A DNA stretch of 10,475 nucleotides from Gallionella sp. (GTDB lineage Bacteria > Pseudomonadota > Gammaproteobacteria > Burkholderiales > Gallionellaceae). A program made the position numbers and the translations under genes. The stretch is from positions 1 to 10,475 of the forward strand of contig JANLID010000122.1 of assembly GCA_024654105.1 (NCBI GenBank). Direction: 5' to 3'. The notes beneath the pieces are model-generated. The model did not search any database. It saw only the letters and a program-made list of their open reading frames with translations, and was not told the DNA's origin. Position 1 is the stretch's first letter. Every line of letters begins with the position of its first letter. This document shows, one piece after another, positions 1 to 8,317 of the stretch.

Positions 1-1247
<1,247 letters not shown>

Positions 1248-1315
1248 GGTTAATTTTCTGCAATGCGTAAAGTTCATGTAGAAGCTTATCCGTCGATCCA
1301 GTAACAAACATATCG

Positions 1316-2038
1316 TTACGCATCGCTGAGCAAGCGATGTAATTCCTTATTGACCACGTTGTAGCATTCACAAGCGCGTGACCCCAGTCCGACCCGGTCC
1401 ATTACGGTGATGTGGCCACGACGGTAACTGATCAAGCCGGCGCGCTGCAATTTTCCGGCTGTTTCCGTGACGCCTTCGCGCCGCACCCCTAGCATGCTGG
1501 CAATCAACTCCTGCGTCATAACCAATTCATGCGAGGGCGACCGGTCAAGGGCGAACAACAACCAGCGACACATTTGCTGCTCCATCGAATGATGCCGGTT
1601 ACACACCGCAGTCTGCGATACCTGCGTGATCAATGCCTGGGTATAGCGCAGCATCAAACGCATCATCGGCCCGGCGCGATTGAATTCTTCCATCATTAAC
1701 CGCGCCTTCAGCCGGTAACCATGACCGCTGGCGCACACTGTGGCCAGGCTGGGTGTGGTATTGCCACCCATAAAAAGCGAAATCCCGACCACGCCATCAT
1801 TACCCACCCCGGCCATTTCCGCCGATGCACCATTTTCCATGACGTAGTGCAGTGACACGATAGCTGTGGTCGGGAAATAAACGTGATGCAATTGGCCGCC
1901 AGATTCATACAACACCTCACCGAGCGGCATCGGGATCAGCTCCAGATGGGGGGCGATGCGCTCGAATACCTCTTTGGGCAGCGCGGCGAGAAGATGGTTT
2001 TGCATGGGAGTTTCCTGTGCTGATACCGTAGCAACCAT
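1316..2038 (-). CDS. Crp/Fnr-superfamily transcriptional regulator
   Basis: This 240-residue protein has a cyclic-nucleotide-binding-like beta-roll at about residues 20-120 (PLGEVLYESG, then HHVYFPTTAIVSL and GVVGISLFMGG). A long dimerisation helix follows at about 125-165. A C-terminal winged helix-turn-helix lies at about 174-214, where MTQELIASMLGVRREGVTE is the recognition unit. It has neither the N-terminal cysteine cluster of FNR nor the GELAL...RSA phosphate-binding motif of true CRP. Its effector is therefore probably neither oxygen through an Fe-S cluster nor cAMP in the classical way. It belongs with the many uncharacterised Crp/Fnr-like regulators common in proteobacteria. The ATG at 2038 has GGAG nine bases upstream. 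An internal ATG at 2005 (MQNHLL) has AGGA eight bases upstream, and its product begins nearer the conserved region, so it is a real alternative. It is divergent from rnfA, and the PAS gene lies downstream. Confidence 0.92.
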   Translation of the reverse strand: MVATVSAQETPMQNHLLAALPKEVFERIAPHLELIPMPLGEVLYESGGQLHHVYFPTTAIVSLHYVMENGASAEMAGVGNDGVVGISLFMGGNTTPSLATVCASGHGYRLKARLMMEEFNRAGPMMRLMLRYTQALITQVSQTAVCNRHHSMEQQMCRWLLFALDRSPSHELVMTQELIASMLGVRREGVTETAGKLQRAGLISYRRGHITVMDRVGLGSRACECYNVVNKELHRLLSDA

Positions 2039-2123
2039 ATTTCTTGTCTCCGGAGTGTGCAGCCGATGAGAAAACTAATAAAGCAACGAGATTTATTGGT
2101 GCAGCCAAGCTATGCACCGTATT

Positions 2124-2129
2124 ATTTTA
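2124..2129 (-). promoter_or_regulatory. Possible -10 element of the Crp/Fnr-like gene
   Basis: On the minus strand this reads TAAAAT, one mismatch from the TATAAT consensus. It would place transcription start near 2117, giving a leader of about 80 nt before the ATG at 2038. No sigma70-like -35 hexamer sits at the right distance. That fits a promoter dependent on an activator bound at the palindrome just upstream, but the call rests on a single AT-rich hexamer. Confidence 0.4.
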
Positions 2130-2148
2130 GCGCGATATCCAGTGCGGC

Positions 2149-2168
2149 TATGTGTGTTATCGCACATA
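2149..2168. promoter_or_regulatory. CRP/FNR-family operator palindrome
   Basis: The 16-nt core is TGTGTGTTATCGCACA at 2151-2166, flanked by TA on both sides. It has the same spacing as the CRP consensus TGTGA-N6-TCACA and matches 8 of those 10 conserved bases. The dyad is symmetric at 8 of 10 pairs. Its centre, 2158.5, lies 41.5 bp upstream of the start expected from the -10 hexamer at 2124-2129, the classical class II activator position. The nearest Crp-type gene is the one it precedes, so autoregulation is possible, but another family member could bind. It lies about 170 bp upstream of the predicted rnfA transcription start. Confidence 0.6.
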
Positions 2169-2294
2169 CGGCAACAGTGAAATCGTAGGGTTATTGCTGT
2201 TTTGAAAGAGAAATGGAATTACCCATGCCCTGTGAATGCTTCAATCGCCAGCGGTATCAACGCACTCAGATTTTTGATGGGGCAATTCGGCCAG

Positions 2295-2323
2295 TTGAAG
2301 CGGCACATGAATCAAGGGATAAT
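2295..2323 (+). promoter_or_regulatory. Sigma70-type promoter for the rnf operon
   Basis: TTGAAG at 2295-2300 and GATAAT at 2318-2323 are separated by an optimal 17 bp. Transcription would begin near 2330, leaving a leader of only about 20 nt before the rnfA ATG at 2350. This is the best promoter match in the region and is placed correctly to drive the whole rnf-nth gene train. Confidence 0.6.
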
Positions 2324-2349
2324 TTACGCATGATTGCAAAGGTGCGTAA

Positions 2350-2925
2350 ATGACTGAATATCTGCTCATCCTGATTGGCGCGGTGTTTGTGAACAACATC
2401 GTGATGGTCAAGATTCTCGGGCTTTGCCCGTTCATGGGAGTTTCCAAGAAGCTGGAGACATCGCTCGGCATGGGCGCGGCCACCACTTTTGTGCTGACCG
2501 TAGCTTCGGGCGCCAGTTATCTCATCAATCAGTACCTGCTGGGACCGGAACTTTCTTATCTGACCACATTGTCATTTATTGTGGTGATTACAGGCATCGT
2601 GCAGTTCACTGAAATGGTGATCCGGAAAACCAGCCCGGTGCTGTATCAGGTGCTGGGCATTTATTTGCCGCTGATTACCACCAATTGCGCGGTGCTGGGC
2701 ATTCCGCTGCTCAACGTGCAGGCGAAACACAATTTCATGGAGTCCGTGTTTTTCGGTATGGGTGGCGCGGTTGGATTTACGCTGGCGCTGGTGTTGTTCG
2801 CCGGAATGCGCGAACGCATGGAAGGCGCGGATGTGCCGGCAATTTTCAAAGGGTCGGCGATAGCCATGATTACGGCAGGGCTGATGAGCCTGTCGTTCAT
2901 GGGATTTTCCGGGCTGATCAAATAA
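2350..2925 (+). CDS. rnfA: RnfA, membrane subunit of the Rnf electron transport complex
   Basis: This is a 191-residue integral membrane protein with about six hydrophobic segments and the usual family length. RnfA is paralogous to RnfE and packs against it in the inner membrane. In related complexes the two share a buried [2Fe-2S] cluster held by cysteines in half-membrane helices. The matching residues are Cys26 in the LGLCPFMG motif and Cys113 in PLITTNCAVLG. The ATG is preceded by AAAGG at 2338-2342, seven bases away. Its stop overlaps the rnfB start by one base (TAATG), so the two are translationally coupled. As the first gene it lies directly behind the predicted promoter. The protein is also called RsxA in enterobacteria, where the complex keeps SoxR reduced; which role applies here cannot be read from sequence. 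Confidence 0.97.
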   Translation: MTEYLLILIGAVFVNNIVMVKILGLCPFMGVSKKLETSLGMGAATTFVLTVASGASYLINQYLLGPELSYLTTLSFIVVITGIVQFTEMVIRKTSPVLYQVLGIYLPLITTNCAVLGIPLLNVQAKHNFMESVFFGMGGAVGFTLALVLFAGMRERMEGADVPAIFKGSAIAMITAGLMSLSFMGFSGLIK

Positions 2926-3473
2926 TGTTGAGCGCATTGCTGGTGATGGCGGGTATCGCCATCGTACTCGGCGCGGTGCTGGGTTATTCCGCGATCAAAT
3001 TCCGCGTGGAAGGCAATCCGCTGGTAGACAAGATCGATGCCATCCTGCCGCAGACGCAGTGCGGGCAATGCGGCTATCCCGGTTGTCGTCCTTACGCCGC
3101 AGCGATTGCAAGCGGTGAGGCTGATATCAACCTGTGCCCGCCCGGCGGTGAGGAAGGCATACACAAGCTCGCTGATTTGCTCGGTGTAGAGTTCAAGCCG
3201 TTCGGCGGCAATACCGCGATCAAGCCAAAATCGGTTGCCTTTATTGACGAAAACGTGTGTATCGGCTGCACGCTGTGCATCCAGGCCTGCCCGGTAGATG
3301 CCATCGTTGGTGCGGCAAAGCAGATGCACACCATCATCGCTTCCGAGTGCACCGGCTGCGAGTTGTGCGTCGCGCCTTGCCCGGTGGACTGCATCAGCAT
3401 GGTGCCCATCAGGGAAAAGATCACCACCTGGAAGTGGAAATATCCCGTGTATTCCCTGGCTCCGGCGAAATGA
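2925..3473 (+). CDS. rnfB: RnfB, iron-sulfur subunit of the Rnf complex
   Basis: This 182-residue protein has an N-terminal membrane anchor at about residues 3-22 and a cytoplasmic body. It is the likely entry point for electrons from ferredoxin. An Fe-S domain carries Cys46, Cys49, Cys54 and Cys71 (CGQCGYPGC, then CPPGG). A two-cluster ferredoxin domain follows, with CIGCTLCIQACP (Cys112-Cys122) and CTGCELCVAPCP (Cys142-Cys152), enough for three [4Fe-4S] clusters in all. All expected cysteines are present. The start ATG overlaps the rnfA stop, and the sequence upstream has only a weak ribosome site, as expected for coupled re-initiation. The stop overlaps the rnfC start (ATGA). The C-terminus is short, similar to the enterobacterial form and without the extra ferredoxin modules seen in some clostridial RnfB proteins. 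Confidence 0.97.
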   Translation: MLSALLVMAGIAIVLGAVLGYSAIKFRVEGNPLVDKIDAILPQTQCGQCGYPGCRPYAAAIASGEADINLCPPGGEEGIHKLADLLGVEFKPFGGNTAIKPKSVAFIDENVCIGCTLCIQACPVDAIVGAAKQMHTIIASECTGCELCVAPCPVDCISMVPIREKITTWKWKYPVYSLAPAK

Positions 3474-5146
3474 GAACGCTTTATCAATTTCACGGCGGTA
3501 TCCATCCGCCCGGCAACAAGGCGCAATCCACGCAATGCGGCATTACGCGCGTGCCGCTACCTTCCCGTCTGGTTATCCCGTTCCGTCAACATGCCGGCGA
3601 GGCTGCCAAGCCGGCGGTGCAGGCCGGCGAACATGTGCTGAAAGGGCAGCTTATCGGCATGCCCTGCGGCTTTGTTTCGAGTGCGGTGCATGCCTCCACG
3701 TCGGGCACCATCGCCGCCATCGATGCGCAGCCTATCGCTCATCCATCCGGTATGCCGGATTTATGCGCCACGCTGATCCCGGACGGCAAGGAGGAATGGT
3801 TCCCCCATGAAGCGGTCGATTATCGCAACAGCGACCCTGCTGACCTGCGTCAACGGTTGCGTATGGCAGGCGTGGTGGGGTTGGGCGGCGCGGGGTTCCC
3901 CAGCGATCTTAAATTGCGCTTTCTCAGGTTGCACCCGTCGCAGAAGATCGACACCCTGATCCTGAACGGAGCGGAGTGCGAGCCTTATATCACCTGCGAC
4001 GACATGCTGATGCGCGAACGCGCCGCCGAAATTGTGCAGGGCGCGGAAATGCTGCGCTTCATTCTTGATGCCGGCGAGGTGCTGGTCGCCATCGAGGATA
4101 ATAAACCGCAAGCAATTACCGCGATGCGGCAGGCGGTAACCGAAAGCAAGCTGCCATTTGAAGTGGTCGTTGTACCGACAATTTATCCGGGCGGCAGCGC
4201 GAAACAACTGATCCGCGTACTGACCGGGCTGGAGGTGCCTTCCGGCAAACTGCCGACCGACATCGGCGTGCAATGCTTCAACGTCGCCACTGTCTACAGC
4301 GCATACCGCGCCCTCGCACAGGGCGAGCTGTTGCTGTCGCGCATCGTCACCATAACCGGCAATGTGCGCCATGCGCAAAATTTTGAAGTGCTGCTCGGCA
4401 CGCCGGTTCAGGAACTGGTCGCGCTGGGCGAAGCGTTGCCGGATACCGACCGCTACATCATGGGCGGCCCGATGATGGGGGTGGAATTGGCTTCGCTCGC
4501 CGTTCCGCTGGTCAAGGCCGGCAACTGCATCATTGCCGCATCGGGCAAGCTGTTTCCGCCCGCTCCGCCAACATTGCCCTGCATCCGTTGCACGCGTTGC
4601 GCGCAGGTATGTCCGGCAGATTTGCAGCCGATGGATTTGTACTGGTTCGCCCAATCCAGGGAATTCGGCAAAGCGCAGGCATTCAGTCTGTTTGATTGCA
4701 TTGAATGCGGTGCATGCAGCTATGTCTGCCCCAGCCATATCCCGCTGGTGCAGTATTTTCAGTTCGCCAAGAGCGAAATCCGCGCGCGCGCGCAGGAGAA
4801 ACAGGCCGCTGACCATGCGCGCGAACGCCATGAATTCCGCGAGTACCGCATCGAACGCGAAAAGCAGGAAAAGGCCGAAAAGCTGGCCGCCAAGGAACAG
4901 GCCATCCGGCAGTCGCGAGCGGCTGCGACGCCCGCCAATCCTGTCCCCGGCCCGGCCATACAGCCGGAAATTCAGGCGGCAATCGAGCGTGCCAAGGCAC
5001 AGGCCGCTACTGTCGAGCCGAAGAACACAGACAATCCCACTCCGCAACAACTTGCGGAAATTGCCGGGATCGAGGCGCAACGTGAACGCGTCCGGGATCT
5101 GGCGAAATCGGCAGTCGAGCATACGAACGGTCATGATAAAAATTAA
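3470..5146 (+). CDS. rnfC: RnfC, NADH- and FMN-binding peripheral subunit of the Rnf complex
   Basis: This 558-residue soluble subunit is thought to exchange electrons with NAD(H). An N-terminal RnfC barrel domain spans about residues 1-110 (FHGGIHPPGNK). A Rossmann-like domain related to the 51-kDa subunit of complex I has GLGGAGFP at 137-144 and NGAECEPY at 166-173. An SLBB-like part and MGGPMMG come next. A two-cluster ferredoxin domain has CIRCTRCAQVCP from Cys371 and CIECGACSYVCP from Cys410. Residues from about 430 to the end are rich in Glu, Lys, Arg, Ala and Gln and probably form a coiled coil. That tail is much shorter than the repeat-rich tail of E. coli RsxC (about 740 residues in total). 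The start ATG overlaps the rnfB stop by four bases. It is followed by a 162-nt gap, the only real interruption in the operon. Confidence 0.97.
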   Translation: MRTLYQFHGGIHPPGNKAQSTQCGITRVPLPSRLVIPFRQHAGEAAKPAVQAGEHVLKGQLIGMPCGFVSSAVHASTSGTIAAIDAQPIAHPSGMPDLCATLIPDGKEEWFPHEAVDYRNSDPADLRQRLRMAGVVGLGGAGFPSDLKLRFLRLHPSQKIDTLILNGAECEPYITCDDMLMRERAAEIVQGAEMLRFILDAGEVLVAIEDNKPQAITAMRQAVTESKLPFEVVVVPTIYPGGSAKQLIRVLTGLEVPSGKLPTDIGVQCFNVATVYSAYRALAQGELLLSRIVTITGNVRHAQNFEVLLGTPVQELVALGEALPDTDRYIMGGPMMGVELASLAVPLVKAGNCIIAASGKLFPPAPPTLPCIRCTRCAQVCPADLQPMDLYWFAQSREFGKAQAFSLFDCIECGACSYVCPSHIPLVQYFQFAKSEIRARAQEKQAADHARERHEFREYRIEREKQEKAEKLAAKEQAIRQSRAAATPANPVPGPAIQPEIQAAIERAKAQAATVEPKNTDNPTPQQLAEIAGIEAQRERVRDLAKSAVEHTNGHDKN

Positions 5147-5159
5147 AACCCCATGCCCG

Positions 5160-5276
5160 TTTCCCTCTCCCCAACCCTCTCCCGGGGAAAGCCCCTCACC
5201 TCAATCCTCTCCCGCCAGCGGGAGAGGAGGCGAACGTGAAAGGCAATCTTCAATCCTTGGGCGAGGGGGCAAACGT
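5160..5276. repeat. CT/AG-rich palindromic repeat element between rnfC and rnfD
   Basis: The rnfC-rnfD gap is filled with low-complexity CCCTCTCCCC-type sequence followed by its reverse-complement type, GGGAGAGGAGG. Such strings are typical of dispersed intergenic palindromic elements in many proteobacterial genomes. Inside it, the 5' TCAATCCT at 5201-5208 recurs at 5250-5257. The segment at 5221-5237 recurs at 5260-5276 with 14 of 17 bases identical. This looks like two copies of one unit, the second lacking the left half of the hairpin. It ends before the rnfD ribosome site (AAGGA at 5299-5303). Confidence 0.65.
5206..5227. repeat. Perfect 10-bp hairpin within the repeat element
   Basis: CCTCTCCCGC at 5206-5215 and GCGGGAGAGG at 5218-5227 are perfect reverse complements with two bases between them. 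In RNA this would be a 9-bp stem with a CCAG loop. No T-run follows, so it is not a standard intrinsic terminator. In the transcript it could stall ribosomes or RNase, or set the rnfC to rnfD expression ratio. Confidence 0.85.
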
Positions 5277-5308
5277 ATCGCTGCGCGAGCTTCAAGTTAA
5301 GGAATAAC

Positions 5309-6343
5309 ATGGGCGCATTCTTTTCCCCTTTTATCAGCCAGCCGGATACCGTTTCCCGGATCATGTTCAAGGTGTTGCTGGCGCTGGTTCCGGGCATTGC
5401 GCTGTATGTCTGGTATTTCGGTCCGGCGATTCTGGTTTCGCTCACGCTGGCCAGCCTTACCGCGCTCGGCACCGAAGCGCTGATGCTCAAGTTGCGCAAC
5501 CGCCCGATTGCGCCGTTTCTCAAGGACAACAGCGCGCTGGTCACAGGCTGGCTGCTTGCCTTGTCCATCCCGCCGCTGGCGCCGTGGTGGCTGATTGTAG
5601 TCGGCACGGCATTCGGTATCGCCATCGCCAAACACCTGTATGGCGGGCTGGGCAACAACCCGTTCAGCCCGGCGATGGTTGGCTTTGCAGTGCTGATCAT
5701 CTCGTTCCCGGTACAGATGACGCAGTGGCTTAGCCCGCATGGCCTGGGAGCGGTCGAACTTGGGTTCCTTGAGCAACTGAAATACATTTTTCTTGGTGTG
5801 CTGCCGCCCAATATGTCGCTGGATGCCATCACCATGGCAACGCCACTCGACACGCTGAAAACCCACCTGCATCTCGATGAGCCGATCAAGCAGATTTTCG
5901 CTATGCCCATCTACGGTCGCCTGGCCGGACAGGGCAGCGAAATGGTGTCGCTGGGATTTTTGCTTGGCGGACTCTACCTGCTTGCTACGCGCATCATCAG
6001 TTGGCACGTCCCGGTCGCCTATCTTGCCACCCTGTTTGTCACCGCCGGCATTTTTCACCTGGCCGACCCGTCCCACTACGCTGTGCCGCTGTTCCACTGG
6101 TTTTCCGGCGCGGCGTTACTGGGCGCATTCTTCATTTTTACCGATCCGGTGACCAGTCCGACTACGTATAAAGGCAAGCTGATTTATGCCGCAGGCGCGG
6201 GATTGATCACCTATCTGATTCGCGTCTTTGGCAGCTTCCCGGATGGCGTGGCATTCGCTACGCTGCTGATGAATATTTGCGTGCCGCTGATTGTGCTGTA
6301 CACGCAACCTCGCGTATTCGGCAAAAAGGGGAAGCGGTCATGA
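5309..6343 (+). CDS. rnfD: RnfD, flavin-bearing membrane subunit of the Rnf complex
   Basis: This is a 344-residue polytopic membrane protein with about nine to ten hydrophobic segments, homologous to NqrB of the Na+-translocating NADH:quinone reductase. FMN is bound covalently through a phosphoester to a threonine; the candidate is Thr178 in the DAITMATPLD motif. Other family signatures are the N-terminal SPFISQPDTVSRIM, NPFSPAMVGFA and FFIFTDPVTSPTT. The ATG has AAGGA five bases upstream. Unlike the other junctions it is not overlapped by the gene before it, so it needs its own ribosome site. Its stop overlaps the rnfG start by four bases. It probably contributes to the ion-translocating path; whether that ion is Na+ or H+ is not decidable here. 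Confidence 0.97.
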   Translation: MGAFFSPFISQPDTVSRIMFKVLLALVPGIALYVWYFGPAILVSLTLASLTALGTEALMLKLRNRPIAPFLKDNSALVTGWLLALSIPPLAPWWLIVVGTAFGIAIAKHLYGGLGNNPFSPAMVGFAVLIISFPVQMTQWLSPHGLGAVELGFLEQLKYIFLGVLPPNMSLDAITMATPLDTLKTHLHLDEPIKQIFAMPIYGRLAGQGSEMVSLGFLLGGLYLLATRIISWHVPVAYLATLFVTAGIFHLADPSHYAVPLFHWFSGAALLGAFFIFTDPVTSPTTYKGKLIYAAGAGLITYLIRVFGSFPDGVAFATLLMNICVPLIVLYTQPRVFGKKGKRS

Positions 6344-7002
6344 GGCGCACCATGGCAAAGGCTTCTTTTTATACTGCATCGAATCTGCTGCTTTTTGCGG
6401 TGGTCAGCACGGCACTGCTGGCATGGACCTACGATTTGACGCGTGAGACCATCGCGCGCAGCATCGAAAATGAAAAGCTGAAGCTGATTGCGCAAATCGC
6501 ACCGTCGGCGACTTACGATAACGACATCATGAAGGATGTCGCAGATCTGGCGGCAGATAAGTTGTTGGGCGGCACAGAAACGACCGTCGTTTATCGCGGC
6601 CGCCTGAACAACCGGCCATCCATCGCGGTGCTGCAGGCCGTCGCGCCGGACGGTTATGGCGGCAGGATCCACCTGATTCTCGCTATTCACCATGACGGCC
6701 GGATCAGCGGGGTGCGCGTGGTGTCGCACAAGGAAACACCGGGATTGGGTGATTATATCGAAATCGCCAAGAATGACTGGATCAACGGCTTTAACGGTAT
6801 TTCGCTGGAAAACCGCAAGAGCAGCGAATGGAAAGTCAAAAAGGACGGCGGTACATTCGATTACAGAGCTGGCGCCACCATCACGCCGCGCGCGGTCGTG
6901 AAGGCGGCGCATAAAGCATTGCGGTATTACGCGCAGCATCGCGATGAATTATTTGCGCAATCTCTTCCCGAAAACACATCCGGCAAGGAGGGCAAGAAAT
7001 GA
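6340..7002 (+). CDS. rnfG: RnfG, periplasmic flavin-bearing subunit of the Rnf complex
   Basis: This 220-residue protein has one N-terminal membrane helix (about residues 9-31) and a periplasmic FMN-binding domain like NqrC. The flavin-attachment motif is SGAT in many homologues and AGAT here, with Thr180 as the covalent attachment residue. The preceding Ser is replaced by Ala, a common variation. SHKETPGLGD at 129-138 is the other strong family motif. It receives or passes electrons to the RnfD flavin across the membrane. The ATG at 6340 overlaps the rnfD stop (ATGA) and has AGGGG nine bases upstream. An ATG five codons in is possible but less well placed. An upstream in-frame ATG at 6277 would overlap rnfD extensively and is rejected. 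Its stop overlaps the rnfE start. Confidence 0.96.
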   Translation: MRRTMAKASFYTASNLLLFAVVSTALLAWTYDLTRETIARSIENEKLKLIAQIAPSATYDNDIMKDVADLAADKLLGGTETTVVYRGRLNNRPSIAVLQAVAPDGYGGRIHLILAIHHDGRISGVRVVSHKETPGLGDYIEIAKNDWINGFNGISLENRKSSEWKVKKDGGTFDYRAGATITPRAVVKAAHKALRYYAQHRDELFAQSLPENTSGKEGKK

Positions 7003-7688
7003 CCGTTCAGGAATTCAAGGACATTTTTTACAACGGCCTGTGGAAACAGAATCCCGGTATCGCGCAACTGCTCGGCCTGTGTCCGCTGCTGGCGATCAGC
7101 AGCTCGGTGGTGAACGCGCTCAGCCTGGGTTTGGCCACCACGCTGGTGATGGCCTTGTCAGGCAGCGCGGTGGCCACGATACGCGAATTCATTTCCAATG
7201 AAGCGCGCATCCCGGTATATGTGCTGCTGATCGCGGTGCTGGTCACCATCGTGCAATTGCTGATCAATGCCTATGCTTATCCGCTGTATCTGGTGCTGGG
7301 CGTTTTCCTTCCGCTAATCACCACCAACTGCATCATACTGGCGCGCGCCGAATCATTCGCCTCCAAAAACGGCGCCCTCGCTTCCGCGCTGGATGGTATC
7401 GCGATGGGTCTGGGGCTGACGGCGGTACTGGTCGTGCTGGGAGGAATTCGCGAGATTTTCGGGCACGGCACCTTGCTGTCCGGCATCGACCTGGTGTTCG
7501 GCGAAGCGGCAAAACCCTGGATCATTACCGTGGTGCCTGATTATCACGGCTTCCTGCTTGCAGTGCTGCCGCCCGGCGCGTTCATCACACTGGGCATGCT
7601 CATCGCGTTGAAAAACTGGCTGAACCTGCGCGCCGAAGAGAAAGCACGCGCAGCGGCAACGATCGCGGTTTCGTCCCAAGCGGCATGA
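6999..7688 (+). CDS. rnfE: RnfE, membrane subunit of the Rnf complex
   Basis: This 229-residue integral membrane protein has about six hydrophobic segments. It is paralogous to RnfA and homologous to NqrD. Cys28 in LLGLCPLLA and Cys111 in PLITTNCIIL match the cysteines that hold the intramembrane [2Fe-2S] cluster together with RnfA. NPGIAQLLGLCP near the N-terminus and GGIREIFGHG are typical. The ribosome site is strong (AAGGAGG at 6985-6991, seven bases from ATG), the best in the operon. The start overlaps the rnfG stop by four bases, and the stop overlaps the nth start by four. The C-terminal tail after the last helix is charged and alanine-rich (RAEEKARAAAT), and slightly long. Confidence 0.97.
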   Translation: MTVQEFKDIFYNGLWKQNPGIAQLLGLCPLLAISSSVVNALSLGLATTLVMALSGSAVATIREFISNEARIPVYVLLIAVLVTIVQLLINAYAYPLYLVLGVFLPLITTNCIILARAESFASKNGALASALDGIAMGLGLTAVLVVLGGIREIFGHGTLLSGIDLVFGEAAKPWIITVVPDYHGFLLAVLPPGAFITLGMLIALKNWLNLRAEEKARAAATIAVSSQAA

Positions 7689-8317
7689 ACGCCGCAACAC
7701 GCCGCGAGATATTTTTGCGCCTGCAGGCAGCCAATCCGCATCCGGCTACCGAACTGGAATACCGCACGCCATTTGAGTTGCTGGTGGCCGTGCTGCTTTC
7801 GGCGCAGGCCACCGATGTCAGTGTCAATGCCGCCACGCGGCAACTGTTCCCGGTGGCCAACACGCCACAGGCGATGCTCACGCTCGGTGAAGAAAAACTG
7901 CGTGAATTCATCCAGCGCATCGGCTTGTACCAAACCAAAGCCAGGCATCTTATGCAAACCTGCCGGCTGCTGGTGGAGCAACACGGCGGCGCCGTGCCGC
8001 AGACCCGTGAAACGCTGGAAGCCTTGCCGGGCGTGGGGCACAAGACCGCCAGCGTAATCCTCAACACCGCCTTCGGGCAACCGGCCATCGCGGTGGATAC
8101 GCATGTGTTCCGCGTCGCCAACCGCACCGGCCTGGCGCCTGGCAAAACCGTGCTGGAAGTGGAGAATAAACTGCTCAAAATCGTGCCGGATGAATTCAAG
8201 CATAATGCCCACCATTGGCTAATCCTGCACGGGCGCTATGTCTGCCAGGCGCGCAAGCCGAAGTGCGGCATCTGCACCCTCAACGATCTGTGCGAATACC
8301 AGGAGAAAGAACTCTGA
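7685..8317 (+). CDS. nth: Endonuclease III, bifunctional DNA glycosylase/AP lyase
   Basis: This 210-residue base-excision repair enzyme removes oxidised pyrimidines and cleaves the abasic site. The helix-hairpin-helix LPGVGHKTA carries the catalytic lysine at position 120, and the catalytic aspartate is Asp138 in AVDTHV. A C-terminal [4Fe-4S] loop has Cys187, Cys194, Cys197 and Cys203 in C-x6-C-x2-C-x5-C spacing. All these positions match E. coli Nth numbering exactly. The ATG overlaps the rnfE stop by four bases with no good ribosome site of its own, so translation probably depends on rnfE. The rnf-nth order is also the enterobacterial one (rsxABCDGE-nth); an Fe-S repair enzyme downstream of a redox complex is a long-conserved arrangement without a settled explanation. 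Confidence 0.98.
   Translation: MNAATRREIFLRLQAANPHPATELEYRTPFELLVAVLLSAQATDVSVNAATRQLFPVANTPQAMLTLGEEKLREFIQRIGLYQTKARHLMQTCRLLVEQHGGAVPQTRETLEALPGVGHKTASVILNTAFGQPAIAVDTHVFRVANRTGLAPGKTVLEVENKLLKIVPDEFKHNAHHWLILHGRYVCQARKPKCGICTLNDLCEYQEKEL

Larger units (their letters stand above)
2039..2349. other. Divergent regulatory region between the Crp/Fnr-like gene and rnfA
   Basis: This 311-nt stretch has no credible gene; the short open frames here are not supported. It holds a CRP-like palindrome, a possible leftward -10 element and a good rightward promoter, each listed separately. The piece between about 2170 and 2290 shows nothing I can name. Confidence 0.7.

Noticed and set aside
1316..2038. 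Naming the regulator FNR or CRP
   Set aside because: The N-terminal cysteine cluster of FNR and the cAMP-contact motif of CRP are both absent.
3761..5134. 457-codon minus-strand open frame opposite rnfC
   Set aside because: It mirrors the strongly conserved rnfC coding frame; its translation is Arg/Ala/Cys-rich with no family pattern and no ribosome site.
5206..5227. Intrinsic terminator within the rnf operon
   Set aside because: The hairpin is strong, but no T-run follows and the downstream genes complete the same complex.
5143..6097. Two minus-strand open frames of more than 250 codons opposite rnfD
   Set aside because: Both are shadows of the high-GC rnfD frame, with low-complexity, charged translations and no motif.
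2350..7688. Na+-translocating NADH:quinone reductase (nqr) operon
   Set aside because: Gene order A-B-C-D-G-E and the ferredoxin-type RnfB and RnfC identify Rnf; no NqrF or NqrA is present.
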